Shown: piece by piece, positions 9,641-20,854 of the stretch | Position numbering within the stretch: the stretch's first letter is position 1 | Layout: each line of letters begins with the position of its first letter | Source: Saccharomycopsis crataegensis | Taxonomy: Eukaryota > Ascomycota > Saccharomycetes > Ascoideales > Saccharomycopsidaceae | DNA length: 64,000 nt | Reading direction: 5' to 3' | Assembly: GCF_037102585.1 (NCBI RefSeq) | Contig: NW_027043837.1 | Span: 608,501 to 672,500 of the forward strand | Notes under the pieces: generated by a model | Seen by the model: only the letters and a program-made list of their open reading frames with translations | Told to the model about the DNA's origin: nothing | Databases searched by the model: none | Made by a program: the position numbers and the translations under genes

Positions 9641-10209
9641 TTCTGTAATAAATGCCGTATTTATGTATTATTTCGTGATAAACAGAGAAAAAAGCAGAAA
9701 ACTGATAAAAGTTGAAAAAATTTTTTTTAATGGAAATCAGCCATGAGGGTGCAGGACCCCTACTTATTCAAGAGATGTCGAAAGTAGGTGATAACAATAA
9801 TAATAACAATAATAATAATAATAATATAATATAATATGAGAAAGTGTTTTATGAAGAAGAAAGATAACAACAATAAACCAGAAGAAGAAAAATGTATAGA
9901 TAAACAAACCATTTTTAAACAAAGTTTTGACGAAATCATGCAGAGATTTAACCAAATCAAGTAGAGAAACAGACAGACGAGTGAGTATTCAAAGAACTCC
10001 ATCAAATCACAAGAAAAAAAAAAAAGAACAAGAAAGAAATATAAAGAAGTATCATTAAAATAGAGATAGCAGAATACCAAAAAAAAAAAAAAAATAACAA
10101 CAAAATAAAATATAAAAAATAAAGCCAGCCAACGATTCCCTCCTAAATTGTCCAAAACTTGTTAACCACAATACTCAATAAAAGAACTAATAATTTTCGG
10201 AAAAGACCT
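9641..10209. other. Intergenic, TRM6 promoter, A-rich
   Basis: Between two minus-strand genes. It is strongly A-rich on the plus strand with an AAT/AAC microsatellite at ~9790-9830 and several A-tracts. The 131-residue minus-strand frame inside it is a low-complexity Phe/Ile string and is not accepted as a gene. Confidence 0.5.
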
Positions 10210-10740
10210 TTATTGCATCATCTTTCTTGAATGATACCGTTGAATCAACTGATCAATGTCTATCGAATCACCATCGAAATTACTGTAATCGAACCGATCA
10301 TTCAAACTCCATTTGTACTTCATCAATTCATTCGACATGATATTGATCACCAAGGTAATCTTCTCGTCCTCGGTCATGTTGGTCGCGACAATATCCAAGA
10401 AATGTAGAATCTTTGGTTTGAGATCGTCCAATACCCTTTGCTTACTCGTCAATTGCTGGTGGTATCTTCTACGCTCAAGGTACAACAACAACCCAAAGCA
10501 AAACGCAAAGAAAATAACGTTGAACACCGTCAAGGCGACGATTTCTCCCGACGATAGCTGATGTTTACTTCCGAAAAGCTTCTTCAATATGAACGTTGGT
10601 TCGCCCTCGGGTGTTGCTGCCATCGGATAGCTGGTGGTGATCGGAGATTCCGCAGAGTTTTCGGCCAATGCATCGTAGACGTTGGTTATTTTCGAAGGGT
10701 TATTGAGGATATAGTGGTTAGCAGTATTGATAGGGGACAT
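10210..10740 (-). CDS. Small single-pass membrane protein, unknown function
   Basis: 176 residues from the first ATG of the frame at 10738-10740; the open frame extends upstream to 10851 but only from a TTG codon. It has a polar N-terminal ~60 residues, one membrane segment at about residues 66-86 (VALTVFNVIFFAFCFGLLLY), a basic LERRRYHQQ stretch, then ~85 polar, predicted helical residues ending RKMMQ. The arrangement suggests a type I or tail-out single-pass protein with the basic side facing the cytosol. It starts ~190 bp from the divergent gene at 10927, so the two share a promoter region. I recognise no family. Confidence 0.65.
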   Translation of the reverse strand: MSPINTANHYILNNPSKITNVYDALAENSAESPITTSYPMAATPEGEPTFILKKLFGSKHQLSSGEIVALTVFNVIFFAFCFGLLLYLERRRYHQQLTSKQRVLDDLKPKILHFLDIVATNMTEDEKITLVINIMSNELMKYKWSLNDRFDYSNFDGDSIDIDQLIQRYHSRKMMQ

Positions 10741-10926
10741 TGTGTTATTATTATCGTTTAACCTGGTGAATATTGTTCGGATAAGGCAGTGCCATCTATT
10801 ATATCCAGGGGGGAGTTTTCTCTCCTTTTTTAACACAAAAAAAAACCCCAACCAAAAATGCCAAAATGGGCAGCGATGAGATGAACGGATGATTTATATT
10901 ATATATTATTGACGCTCACACCCAAC

Positions 10927-11910
10927 ATGATCACCACCACCAGCAAGAAACACAAGCCAACTGACGAAAGTACCCCGTTGTTACTGTCAGCTCCTCTGTG
11001 GGACGATCTGAGTCTTCTTCCCCCGCCTCCTCCTTATAGCCAGTCTTACGAATCGAATCATCATGATTTACAATCTAAAAAAATGAGCAAATTTCCTTTG
11101 AATATCCCACGGCTCATAAAATTACTGGTGGTAATAATGACAGTGGCAATTTGTGGGTTTGTTGCGATAAATATCTGGTTGATTGGCCCCCACTCCCAGG
11201 AGTATATCGAGAAATCCTTGGACGTTGAGGCCAAGAGCGTCGAGTTTGCAGGAATCGGAAAAGGTTTCTCTAGTGTAGGGATCAACGTTCAACTTGAAAC
11301 CAGCTTTGATTACAACAAGCTCAATAACAGCTACTTAGCCTCAGTTTTTCAACTCAATGGCCGAGTTTTCAAATCGGTAGACATATCTTTAGACGATATT
11401 GAAATAAAGCTATTGGATAAACAAGACGAGGACTCGAACCCTCAAAACATTCAAGATTATTTGATCAAGTTGGGGTATATGAACATTCCTCCTTTCAATT
11501 TGAGGATCGAACAACAAACCCCAACCACCCTTGATTTGTTGATCACATTGCAACCAAACCGCAGGGAACTTTATCGGTTCTTGAAGAAACTACTGGAAAA
11601 AATGCAAAACGGGGAAAAGTTTATAATCTTTAGATTGTTTGCTAAAAGTCAGATGTCATTAAACTTGGGTATTATCCCTACTTGGAAGAAGTTCCCGGTT
11701 GATGTTGATCAAACCATTAACTTATCACCACAAATGGGATCATTAGAGTCATTTTTGGACCTGGTAATTGACTTTGTTGTACATGAGAATACCGAAGATG
11801 GGAAACCAATTACCAATGCTCCATCGGCACTGGCAGGAATTTCCAAGATGTTGATTGATAAGGTTGGCAAACCTGGATTGAATAGTTTAATTTCATTGTT
11901 GAGTCGGTGA
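10927..11910 (+). CDS. Type II membrane protein, Tag1 (YLR173W)-like
   Basis: 327 residues from the ATG at 10927; the frame opens slightly earlier only via TTG. A Pro-rich cytosolic N-terminus containing PPPPPYSQ is followed by one membrane segment at residues ~56-80 (KLLVVIMTVAICGFVAINIW), then a luminal domain starting DVEAKSVEFAGIGKGFSSVGINVQLETSFDY (split here as two neighbouring motifs). This order of short tail, signal anchor and lipid-transfer-like luminal beta domain resembles S. cerevisiae Tag1, a vacuolar protein linked to ending autophagy. It is only about half the length of Tag1. The assignment is tentative and from memory of the family pattern; a generic LEA/Tag1-type vacuolar protein is the alternative. 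Confidence 0.6.
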   Translation: MITTTSKKHKPTDESTPLLLSAPLWDDLSLLPPPPPYSQSYESNHHDLQSKKMSKFPLNIPRLIKLLVVIMTVAICGFVAINIWLIGPHSQEYIEKSLDVEAKSVEFAGIGKGFSSVGINVQLETSFDYNKLNNSYLASVFQLNGRVFKSVDISLDDIEIKLLDKQDEDSNPQNIQDYLIKLGYMNIPPFNLRIEQQTPTTLDLLITLQPNRRELYRFLKKLLEKMQNGEKFIIFRLFAKSQMSLNLGIIPTWKKFPVDVDQTINLSPQMGSLESFLDLVIDFVVHENTEDGKPITNAPSALAGISKMLIDKVGKPGLNSLISLLSR

Positions 11911-12251
11911 TTGGGGGATCTCTTTTTTTTTTCTTTTCTTTTTCTGTTTGCTCTCTTAGATTGCTAGTACATCAGAGTTTAGCACTTGGTATTTAATTTT
12001 GGTTCTTAATGATTTGATGTTTTATTGTCTTGTAATTTATAAGAAGATTGAAGATTGTAGTGCTACCGGCTGCTTGTGTTTGTTATACCAGCAAGGCGGG
12101 TCATCGCTCCACGGATTGCACCACATGGAAAATAATCCACAGATCCCCTTATCCACACACACACACGCACACACACACACTCTGCCCATCAATCAATCCA
12201 GCCCCCTCTCTCTCCCTCCCTCCCCAACCTACAAATCCCACTGCTCTTAAG
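11911..12251. other. Intergenic, leader of the RING gene
   Basis: T-rich 3' sequence of the upstream gene, then a (CA)n tract at ~12155-12180 and a C/T-rich tract immediately before the ATG at 12252. The frame of the RING gene is open through this stretch back to 12048 but without a better ATG. Confidence 0.5.
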
Positions 12252-14501
12252 ATGCCCACCGACGTCGAAACGTATCGATACCAACGGAACTTGACAGTAT
12301 ATCATTCAAGCGATCAATACAAACCATACACACCTTATCAATATTACCAAGGCACCAAGAACATCCGTGACTTTCTTAACAAGTATGGCAAACAACCATC
12401 GGGATTCTTGAACAATTTACCAATCTTTGAATGCTTGGGGTATCAAGAATCGATAACTGCAAGGAATTCCGATGCACTAAAATACAAGATTGCTGAGAAC
12501 TATATGGAACGAGAGGAAATTGATATATCTAAGAAGAAGAAGAAGAAGAATCATGGGACGACGGACCTTGAAGATGTAACAAAAAACTCTTACGGATTTG
12601 ATATTTCCCAATTAATCGATTTTCACCACCATCATTATGTAAATGATGAATTTTCAATATATCAGGCAATTGCCAACTATCCTAGAGAGAAAAATCTAGA
12701 AGATACTAGTGAATTCGACGGGCTTTTAACTCCTGAAATATATCATCCCAGCACGTACTTCTCAATTTCCAAACCCCACGATATATTAACCTATATGAAT
12801 AATTTTTATGAGATTCGGATTGTGAGGATTGGAGAAAACTTTTGCATCGAGTCATTTAATGTGGAACTTACTGCCCATGGCTGGATCATTGTCACCCTGG
12901 TCTACACTTATATGGGGGTCACCTACAAGACGATATTGAAAGAACACCACTCCAAAACAACTTTCTCCATCAAATCATACGTTGAGTATAATAATTTGAT
13001 TGAGATTTTCGCCAATTTCATCTTAGACCAAATGATTCAAGTGGCGTACGTGAAGTTCGATGGTCATGGTGATTTTTATTGTCCGGTGTGTATGAATGAC
13101 GATTCGGAATCGTCAATAAATCCGGTGAGGATCTTGAAATGTCGACATACGTTATGTCAAGGATGTTTGAAAGAGTGGAGTCATATCAAATCGCAATGTC
13201 CTTATTGTAACGCCACGTTTTCTAATTTCAAAAAATTCCCCCGTTATTTGACCCATCAACAGATATTCATGTCGAAATATTGGAAGTTGAAAGTGTTGCT
13301 CAATGATACGCCAATGTTTCAGCTACTACAAGAATTTGGGAAATTACAAACTGGGTTAGTGGAGCCAAGCTTGAATGTAAACATGATCAGTTTGATGACA
13401 ATCTTGACCAGTAAAGCTAAAATGTTGGCAATGACCCAAGACTTTGACAAGCGGGAAATCGATTTTAATAAGTGTATTGAAATTGATAATTCGTTGAAAT
13501 TTGAAAATTCCAAACAATCACTAAGCGATGATCTAATAGGGTATCTTTCAGTGATTGCCAATAATCCAGAAAGAAGAAAAACGAATTTCCCTAAAATAAT
13601 GGGGTTCCAATCGTTGATTTTTTTAGGGGACTATTTGTTCAAGGATTGTATTAAGAAATTCCAGTTTCAAAAAATTGGCAAGTTTGAATCCCGCCAGATC
13701 GACAATATACAATCAAATTCGAATTACGATGATGATGATGATGATAATGAAAGTGCATCGCTTTTAAGACACGTCGTGCCAAAGAAAAGCAGTAATAGTG
13801 GAGGACCAATGCTGTTGTTGAGGAACCTTTTCCAAGAAAGTGTGTCGGATTTGGAAAATAAAATCAAATATCCTTTCACTTACGACACGTATTTTCGTAA
13901 CTATGATAAGACGGTCATGAGGCTATATGATGACTGGATCGATACGACGATTCTTGATGCCCATCAAGTTTTTATTCGACCAAGAATCGGCATTTCCCTT
14001 GCGGTGATGTTCCAAAAAAACCCCAATCTATTCCAAAAATTGCTCCATCAGCAAATCCTGGAGTATAATTTTTTAGCGAATCTCGTGAAGAAAAAACACC
14101 AACGGAAGATGGGTAAGCCCAATGACTCTTTGATTCCCAATATAAAACAAACAATTGAGGCCAAGAAGTATACCTCGGCTCCCGTCACTGAAAATGAATT
14201 ATTGTGGATGGAAATCGTGGTGACATTATCAGATTTGTTCGAGATGAGCATTATTTTTTACAAAGAGTTTAAAATTATGGCGAAGCAATTTGTGTACCAC
14301 AAGAAAATTGGCGAAAAAATTCAGGGGACTATAGAAATGGTTTTGGATTCACAAATCGTTAATGATTTCATTTACATGCTCTTATCACCTTCGGTAGCAC
14401 CCCAGTTGCGTAGTTTCACCAGAGGACCGATGACCAAGCTCACGATTTTGCTAGCTTTTGAGATTGTAATATTGTCAATGTTGAGAGGCTATAAATTTTG
14501 A
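12252..14501 (+). CDS. RING-finger protein, probable E3 ubiquitin ligase of unknown target
   Basis: 749 residues from the ATG at 12252 (MPTDVETYRY). The 68 upstream in-frame residues are translated CA/CT repeats and are rejected. A RING-HC finger spans about residues 277-320: CPVC, then a 14-17 residue loop, CRH, LCQGC and CPYC, giving a C3HC4 ligand set. The N-terminal ~270 residues and C-terminal ~430 residues show no motif I know. There is an acidic DDDDDDNE patch near residue 495, and the last ~22 residues (LTILLAFEIVILSML then RGYKF) are hydrophobic and could be a tail anchor or a buried helix. E3 activity is inferred from the RING only. Confidence 0.78.
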   Translation: MPTDVETYRYQRNLTVYHSSDQYKPYTPYQYYQGTKNIRDFLNKYGKQPSGFLNNLPIFECLGYQESITARNSDALKYKIAENYMEREEIDISKKKKKKNHGTTDLEDVTKNSYGFDISQLIDFHHHHYVNDEFSIYQAIANYPREKNLEDTSEFDGLLTPEIYHPSTYFSISKPHDILTYMNNFYEIRIVRIGENFCIESFNVELTAHGWIIVTLVYTYMGVTYKTILKEHHSKTTFSIKSYVEYNNLIEIFANFILDQMIQVAYVKFDGHGDFYCPVCMNDDSESSINPVRILKCRHTLCQGCLKEWSHIKSQCPYCNATFSNFKKFPRYLTHQQIFMSKYWKLKVLLNDTPMFQLLQEFGKLQTGLVEPSLNVNMISLMTILTSKAKMLAMTQDFDKREIDFNKCIEIDNSLKFENSKQSLSDDLIGYLSVIANNPERRKTNFPKIMGFQSLIFLGDYLFKDCIKKFQFQKIGKFESRQIDNIQSNSNYDDDDDDNESASLLRHVVPKKSSNSGGPMLLLRNLFQESVSDLENKIKYPFTYDTYFRNYDKTVMRLYDDWIDTTILDAHQVFIRPRIGISLAVMFQKNPNLFQKLLHQQILEYNFLANLVKKKHQRKMGKPNDSLIPNIKQTIEAKKYTSAPVTENELLWMEIVVTLSDLFEMSIIFYKEFKIMAKQFVYHKKIGEKIQGTIEMVLDSQIVNDFIYMLLSPSVAPQLRSFTRGPMTKLTILLAFEIVILSMLRGYKF

Positions 14502-14689
14502 AAAAGAAGCAAAAACAAAAAGGTATATATAAAAATCATAGAAACAAAGAGCGCACGCACTCTTTACATTATATACACACTAAAACAAAAATAACGGCTA
14601 TCATCTAAACAAAAAATATAATGTATATATATATATAATAATAACATTCATGATATGTGTGATGTCCTTTCCGTCCCTGCTAACCCCGA

Positions 14690-14690
14690 A

Positions 14691-14752
<62 letters not shown>

Positions 14753-14755
14753 GAT
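14690..14755. repeat. (AAT)n microsatellite
   Basis: About 20 AAT units between the convergent 3' ends of the RING gene and the MFS gene. The surrounding 14502-14760 interval holds only A/T-rich 3' sequence. Confidence 0.95.
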
Positions 14756-14760
14756 ATTAA

Positions 14761-16289
14761 TCAATCTAATCTTGCAGCAACACCCCATACTTCCCCATAA
14801 TTTTTCTTACCTCTAGTTTCTGGGAATAACTTCCAGACCAGTATTCCAACAACCGCACAACTAATCCCAAAAATCCCAAAAACATAACCCCCAAGTTTCA
14901 AGTTCAAAATAGGAAACAAATAACCAACGAGAAAAGTCGCCATCCAATTAAGCACCGTACCAAAACTTTGGGCCACGGTTGTAGCTTGTAATTGAGTAAC
15001 TTCTGAGATGAGTAAAAACGGAATTGGCCCCAACCCCATGGCAAAAGCTGCAATATAAGAAAAAATTGCAAAAACCGTGACATAAGGATGCTCACCAACA
15101 ATTCCTTGGACCGTCAATAAACAAGCAATCCCCATAATCGATACCGATCCAATAAGTAAAGGTCTGCGGCCAGCGCGGTCCACAACAACCGCAGCCACAT
15201 ATGTGACCCCGACATTAAGGAGAGAAATAGCACAATTGAGCAAGACAGCGTATTGCGGAAGAAGAGAGGAGATGATACTCACTCCGTAAAAGATAATTGA
15301 ATTGATACCACATAGTTGTTGGCCAATCATGATGATCGACACAATAAGACGGGAGTTATAAAATTCCGACGACATCAAGTACTTTAGCATAGTGACATTT
15401 GAGGATTTTGGTTCGATATTTGATGATGGAAGTAAAGATTGGGACTCTGCTCCAGGCGGATTAGAATCAGACATTTCGGCAATCCACTGAGAGATTTCGT
15501 TGGCAATTTGTTCATCTGAATAATCATCAGGGTTTCTGAGGGCTCTAAGCGATTTCTTTGCCAATTCGATCTCATTATGTTTGACCAACCATTTTGGACT
15601 TTCATCGACAAATGATAACCCCACAATGTTGGCGGCGGCAATGATGAAACCCATAAATAATAGATATCTCCATTGATCGGTGTTTGCCCAATTGATCGCC
15701 AACAACTGAGTGAAAAGAATACCAACGTTCACCGAGAACTGATTCAAGCTCCCAAGAAAGCCCTTTGTGTCATGAGTGGCGATTTCATTGATGAACAACG
15801 GAGTATTCACAATGCTGGTGCCAGCGCCTAGCCCCGAAATAAACCGACCCAAAACAAGAGAAGACTTGGTATTAGAGAACGCCTCAAATAATGAGCCAAC
15901 AATAAAGAATGAAGTGTTGATGAAGCTGGAGTTCTTGCGACCAAATTTGTCACTAAGGGGACTGGCAATCATCGAACCGATAAGACCACCAATTGAGAAT
16001 ATTGAAGTGACAAGACCAATTTCCGAAGTATCAAGGGGAATACATGACAAATACTCGTGGCGAACGAACCAAGAGGAGCCAGGCCCATCTATAGTATTAC
16101 GGCATGATAAAACTGCTTCGGGAGCGTTAAGTTCTGCCTGTTGTTCATGATGATGTTAGTTGGGACCGATGAAATAATGGTACTTGATGGAGAAAATAGG
16201 GCACTCACCATATGGTACCCATACTGAAGGGACCCTAGACAGGCCACAGCCGTAGACAATAACAGCTGGGTGGTGTAGCCAGAAGTCAT
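14761..16289 (-). CDS. MFS sugar-porter family transporter, YBR241C/Vps73-like, spliced
   Basis: Two exons on the minus strand: 16289-16209 (27 codons) and 16137-14761, joined to 485 residues. The splice joins QYGYHM to AELNAPEAVLSC, restoring the GYH-xELNAPQ-type motif of the first outer loop in fungal sugar-porter proteins. It has about 12 membrane segments, the DKFGRKN loop-2/3 motif, GRFISGLGAG, a PESPKWL-like DESPKWL, DRAGRRP and PETRG near the end. S. cerevisiae YBR241C and Vps73 are vacuole-associated members with no proven substrate, and this protein looks closer to them than to hexose importers; that is judged from memory. Its start lies 185 bp from the divergent NNR1 start, suggesting a shared promoter. 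Confidence 0.9.
16138..16208 (-). other. Intron (71 nt) in the MFS transporter gene
   Basis: Donor GTGAGT directly after the codon 27 ATG, branch-like ACTAAC about 20 nt before the acceptor, acceptor AACAG. Removing it restores one continuous frame; without it the first exon's frame runs to a stop after 66 codons. Confidence 0.9.
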
Positions 16290-16473
16290 TTTCTGTATAT
16301 ATATATATATATGTGTGTGTATAAATGGAAGGTGTTATAGAAGGAATGTTTGGATGTATGTAATTTTTATTGGTTTATTTTTTGCTCTTTAACAAAATAT
16401 TTTTTTCTTTTATTTCATTTTTTGATCTGAAATCACCAGCAAGGACTTAGAGGATTAATCAATATTGAATACA

Positions 16474-17269
16474 ATGTCTTTAAGAGTTTTGGGAGCGAAA
16501 GCAGCAGCATCATTAGATAAAGAATTGATGTCCACCCAGGGCTTTTCATTGGACCAATTGGTGAGTGTTATTATTTTCCCCGGAGCTTTCTTCTCAAGCA
16601 CATCAATGGGCTAACTAACTAACAACCAACCATTAGATGGAATTAGCAGGACTAAGTGTCGCTCAAGCAGTATACAAGACATATCCTCCAAAATCTTACA
16701 AGAAAGTTCTCATTTTAAGCGGTCCTGGAAACAATGGCGGCGATGGCCTTGTTGCTGCCAGACACTTGAAGTTGATGGGATACCATCCTTCGGTATTCTA
16801 TTTCATCAAACTGGCGAAATTCGAGAAATTGGAAATACAATTGCACTCGTTTGGTATCCCATTATACTTATCTACAGACTCCCAGGATGTTGTTGGGGAT
16901 ATCAAGCGGTTGGTGATGTCGCATGACTCTATCATTGATGCGTTGTTTGGGTTTTCCTTTAGACCCCCATTGAGAGATCCTTACAATCAAGTCATCAAAG
17001 GACTTATCGCCAGCGGGAAACCGGTGATCAGTGTGGATATGCCCACTGGATGGGACGTCGATGAGGGCCCACGAGCCGCAGCAATTCCTCAAGATGAGGT
17101 GCTCGAGCCATCGGTATTGGTGTCACTAACTGCCCCTAAACCAGCAAGCGTGTACTTCAAAGGCAAGTACCACTATTTGGGTGGTCGGTTCATCAGCGAG
17201 GCCATCGCTCAGAAATACAACTTCGACGTGCCTCAATACCCAGACCTCGACCAGGTGGTGCGATTGTGA
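16474..17269 (+). CDS. NNR1: NAD(P)HX epimerase (YjeF_N family), spliced
   Basis: Exon 1 is 16474-16560 (29 codons, MSLRVLGAKAAASLDKEL) and exon 2 is 16637-17269, giving 239 residues. The YjeF_N fold is recognisable from MELAGLSVAQ, LSGPGNNGGDGLVAARHL (nucleotide-handling loop), IDALFGFSFRPPLRDPY, VSVDMPTGWDVDEGP and LTAPKPAS. The enzyme converts R-NADHX/NADPHX to the S form for repair by the ATP-dependent dehydratase. Splicing is needed because without exon 1 the protein would lack the conserved first helix. The length matches yeast YNL200C (246). It is divergent from the MFS gene. Confidence 0.93.
16561..16636 (+). other. Intron (76 nt) in NNR1
   Basis: Donor GTGAGT at 16561, overlapping branch signals CTAACTAACTAAC about 20 nt before the acceptor, acceptor CATTAG ending at 16636. 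Exon 2 begins with an ATG codon that is internal after splicing. Confidence 0.92.
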
Positions 17270-17496
17270 TTTATCTATATATATATAAATAAACATAAAA
17301 CATATATGTGGACGCCTTTTCTGTTTGACGTTTAGTAACGAGATGAGCTGTGCAGGGTGCTGCACCCCAGACGCCACCGGCATTTTCTTATTTTTTTGTT
17401 TTATTTTTTTTTTTTTGATGATGATTTGTTTGAAATATTAAGACAATACATCCCCATCGCATTTGGCCAGCACCCAGCAGACGTCAGTAGACAGGA

Positions 17497-20281
17497 ATGG
17501 AGGACGACCAAGACAAGGCTTTCCAATACCAGGACCAGCTGGAGCCCACAGATTTACCGTCGATATGCCAGAAAATCAACGAGAAACAGACCCCGAAACG
17601 TGTCAAACTATACTATCTTATTGATGAAGCATGGGCCGATGAAGGGACCGGTTACTGCATTGGATCGATAGAAGACAATAAAGACGCTTATCTTGTAATT
17701 GAAAACGAGGAAAAACAGAATGACATTCTCTTGAAAGCCCAAATTTTTGGAAATACCCAGTATCAAAAACAACAAGAAACTCTTATTGTATGGACCGATG
17801 CTAATGGGGTGGATATCGCCATTTCATTTCAAGAATCGGAGGGATGCACCCTTTTATGTGAATTCATTATTCTGGTGCAGAAATATCTAGAAAACAAGAT
17901 TAGTCTAGTAGCGATTTTGGCTGGGGAAGAAGCAGGAGTTACGGAAATCATTTGTGGACCCATTGAATACCCGACAAACCCAACAATGGACCCCGATAAC
18001 TTGAATTATATTTGTTCGATACTTCTGATCAATGGTAATTCTATGGCGGGGAGAGAAGAAATCGCCAAGTTTCTTGCCATTAACGCAACGTTCTTAACGG
18101 ATTTAATTGAGGTTTTCCGCCAAAGTGAGACAGAACATAATTTGAGGAATTTACATCGACTATGCTCCATTGTCAAAATTTTGATATCGTACAATGAGAA
18201 CGGGGTATTTGAAGTTCTTTTTAATGACGAGAGCTATTTTTTGGACATAATTGGAATATTGGAATACGACCCGGAATTCCCCACTTATAAATCGAAATTC
18301 AGAGAGTATTTACAAAACGATTCGAAATTCAAAGAAATCATCCCCATTGAAGAACTCAAAATGAAAAAACTCATCATATCCACTTTCAATTTTCAATTTT
18401 TAAAAGATGTTGTTTTGGCGAGATTGTTGGATGATCCATCGGTCAATTCGATCGCCACATTGATTTATTTCAACCAAGTGGAAATTCTCAAGTTTCTTCA
18501 GGAAGAAGAAAATTTTTTGTCGAACCTATTCAATTTATACAACCCCGAGTCACAAACCCCGCAAGGTACTAAAAGAGGAGGGGTTAAAATGATCCACCAA
18601 TATGTGATCATCTCTAAATCTTTACAAGCATCCCAAAGATCGGATTTCTTCAAAGCATTGGTGAAAAAGGGATTATTTAAAATGATCAAATTTTCGCTTA
18701 AAGATTCACAAGTTGATATCCGAGTGATTGGTACGGAACTTATTGTGGCGATTTTGGAACAGGACGCCACTTTGATCAATGGTATTGGGGAAATAGATAA
18801 TGATAAACGGACGATCGAAGAGATCAATGGTCAAGATGAAGCGGTGAAGAAACGGAAACTCGATGAATCAAACAAATCTATCAGCATACCCAGCCCGGAA
18901 AAAAACCCCCCGTCAGAGGCAAAAACTTCGTATTCCAAGATTCTCCACCAAGTGAAATTTAAAACAAAGAAAGAAGATACCCCAATTAAATTCAGTAGTG
19001 ATATGAATTTATTACTTGTGCTTACCGATTTGCTAATTGAAGAAGTTGATCAAGGGTTGAAAGCCCAAGCGTTCTGCGCGATCAAATCATTACTTGATCC
19101 CAATAATAAGGTGACTCCTGGTGCGGTAGTGAGTTTTGAGAAACTCAACAAGGTAACTTTTGATACCGACGCGTATATTAACAGCTTCTATGAGAAAGTC
19201 GCGCCGATTCTATTCAAACCATTGGTTGATCTTGCTGATTGGAACGGTCAGGCAGGTACCATAAACCGCCAGGTTGATGAATTGTTGATATTGCATTTGT
19301 GTGATATCATTACTATTTGTGCCAAAGACCATAGAATAGAAGCCAGGTCGTTTATTATGGAGCACCGGATTTTGGAAGGGATTAATAAATTACAAATGAG
19401 CAGGTTTGCTTCAACAGCAGGAGATGGGAAAAATCAACATCAAGCTCCATTCAAGAAGAATGTTCAATTGGCGGCAATCAGGTGTATCAAATCCATAGTT
19501 CTGTTGAATGATGAGTTTTATACCAGAAATATCATCACTAATGACTTGTTGGGGAACTCTTTGAGATTGCTTATTTCCACTGGCGGGAAATTGAATCTTG
19601 TTCATTCGACGATCTTGGATTTATTAGATTTGATCATTGTGGGTAACCAGGATCTTGACGATTGTGTCAATTATCGATTGTTGATCGAGTATATGTTTGT
19701 GAAGTACCGGGATCTATTAGAAACCATTAGTAATCAGTCGACCAGTGGTAAAGTAATCGTTGAAATGTGCGGAGGTTGTTTAGATAATGAGAATGAGAAG
19801 TTGGAAACAAAAGATTCTACCAAAGATCAAACAAATGTCGATCAACGGGATAATGGTGATGAGAAGCAGAAGGTGTTAGAGGCAAAAGGGTCTCCTGAAA
19901 GGAAAAGCAAAATGAGAGGGCTTAAAAAGAAGGTATCATTAACGAATATGAGGCTTCGAGTTAATAACAATGGAAAATCAAAAAGCCACGAAAGTGAATT
20001 TGAATCCAAAGATGGGATTAGAGGTGGTGATGATGGTGGAAATTTTGAAGATGAAGATGTTGAGATGAGCGTACTGCCGTTACTGAATGTTAGTGAAGCC
20101 GGAGCACAGGATGGGGGTAAGCTAATCAAGGTCAAATCGATTTCTAAATTCAAGATGAATTTGACAGGGAAATTATCGACGTCTTTAAATTCTATTAGTT
20201 CTGGAATTAGTTCAATTAACGAACCATCAGTCAATACTGATGGTGATAAAGGATCGTTTGAACAAGACCCTGTCGATGATA

Positions 20282-20316
<35 letters not shown>

Positions 20317-20526
20317 AGCTGTGCGAAACCAGATGATTTACCAAGTGGAGGTGATTTGATGAAAGGTTTATTTGATAAAGAGGTCGCTAAGAATGAAGAA
20401 GGGGGGAATGGTGGTATAATTAAGGCTTCTGGGGTCAATAATAATGAGAATAATTCTTCTTCTGATGAAGAAAAGAAACAATCTTTGAAAGGGATCATTG
20501 GAAAAACTCTAAAATTCAAAAGATAA
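17497..20526 (+). CDS. PSY2: Protein phosphatase 4 regulatory subunit Psy2 (PP4R3/SMEK)
   Basis: 1009 residues. An N-terminal EVH1/PH-like domain (residues ~25-125: KRVKLYYLIDEAWADEGTGY, then ETLIVWTDANGVDIAISFQ) is followed by the SMK-1/falafel domain (~150-310), a long ARM-like helical region with AAIRCIKSIVLLNDEFYTRNII near 655-680, and a disordered acidic tail with an Asp run at residues ~928-940. Psy2 targets PP4 (Pph3) to substrates such as gamma-H2A and Rad53 in checkpoint recovery. It is longer than the 858-residue S. cerevisiae protein, mainly in the tail. The ATG at 17497 gives the complete EVH1 domain. Confidence 0.95.
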
Positions 20527-20854
20527 TTTTTCAATGTGTTTTTGGTTTGTTTCGAAATATAAAATGATAAATATATATAAATATTTGTATCATTATTATG
20601 CTTAGCTAAATGGTTTTTCCTTGCTTTTTTCCTTTAATGATTTTTTTTTTCTTTAATGATTTATATGATATTTTGTGAATAATAGATGTATTATTAGTTT
20701 TGTGTTACAATATGTAGGGGTGGGTACATAGATGATTGTATTTTCAATGGTTTGCAAATCGACGTTACAATAACTTATAGTTGATAATTATATTTATTTA
20801 TATATATATAAAAACAAGAAAAAAAAAAAAACAATGTCATTAAAAGTATAATAA
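20527..20854. other. Intergenic between convergent PSY2 and SPS19
   Basis: A/T-rich 3' sequences for both genes, with TATATA-type runs near 20565-20575 and 20795-20815 that could serve as positioning elements for 3' end formation. No gene is seen. Confidence 0.5.

Noticed and set aside
9760-10155. 131-residue minus-strand frame, Phe/Ile-rich
   Set aside because: Pure translation of A/T homopolymer and microsatellite DNA, no domain and no promoter-like spacing.
10741-10851. 37-residue upstream extension of the small membrane protein
   Set aside because: It would need a TTG start; the ATG at 10738-10740 is the first in frame and follows A/T-rich leader sequence.
12048-12251. 68-residue upstream extension of the RING protein
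   Set aside because: It has no supporting ATG close to a gene-like sequence, translates a (CA)n and CT tract, and the ATG at 12252 is preceded by a normal leader.
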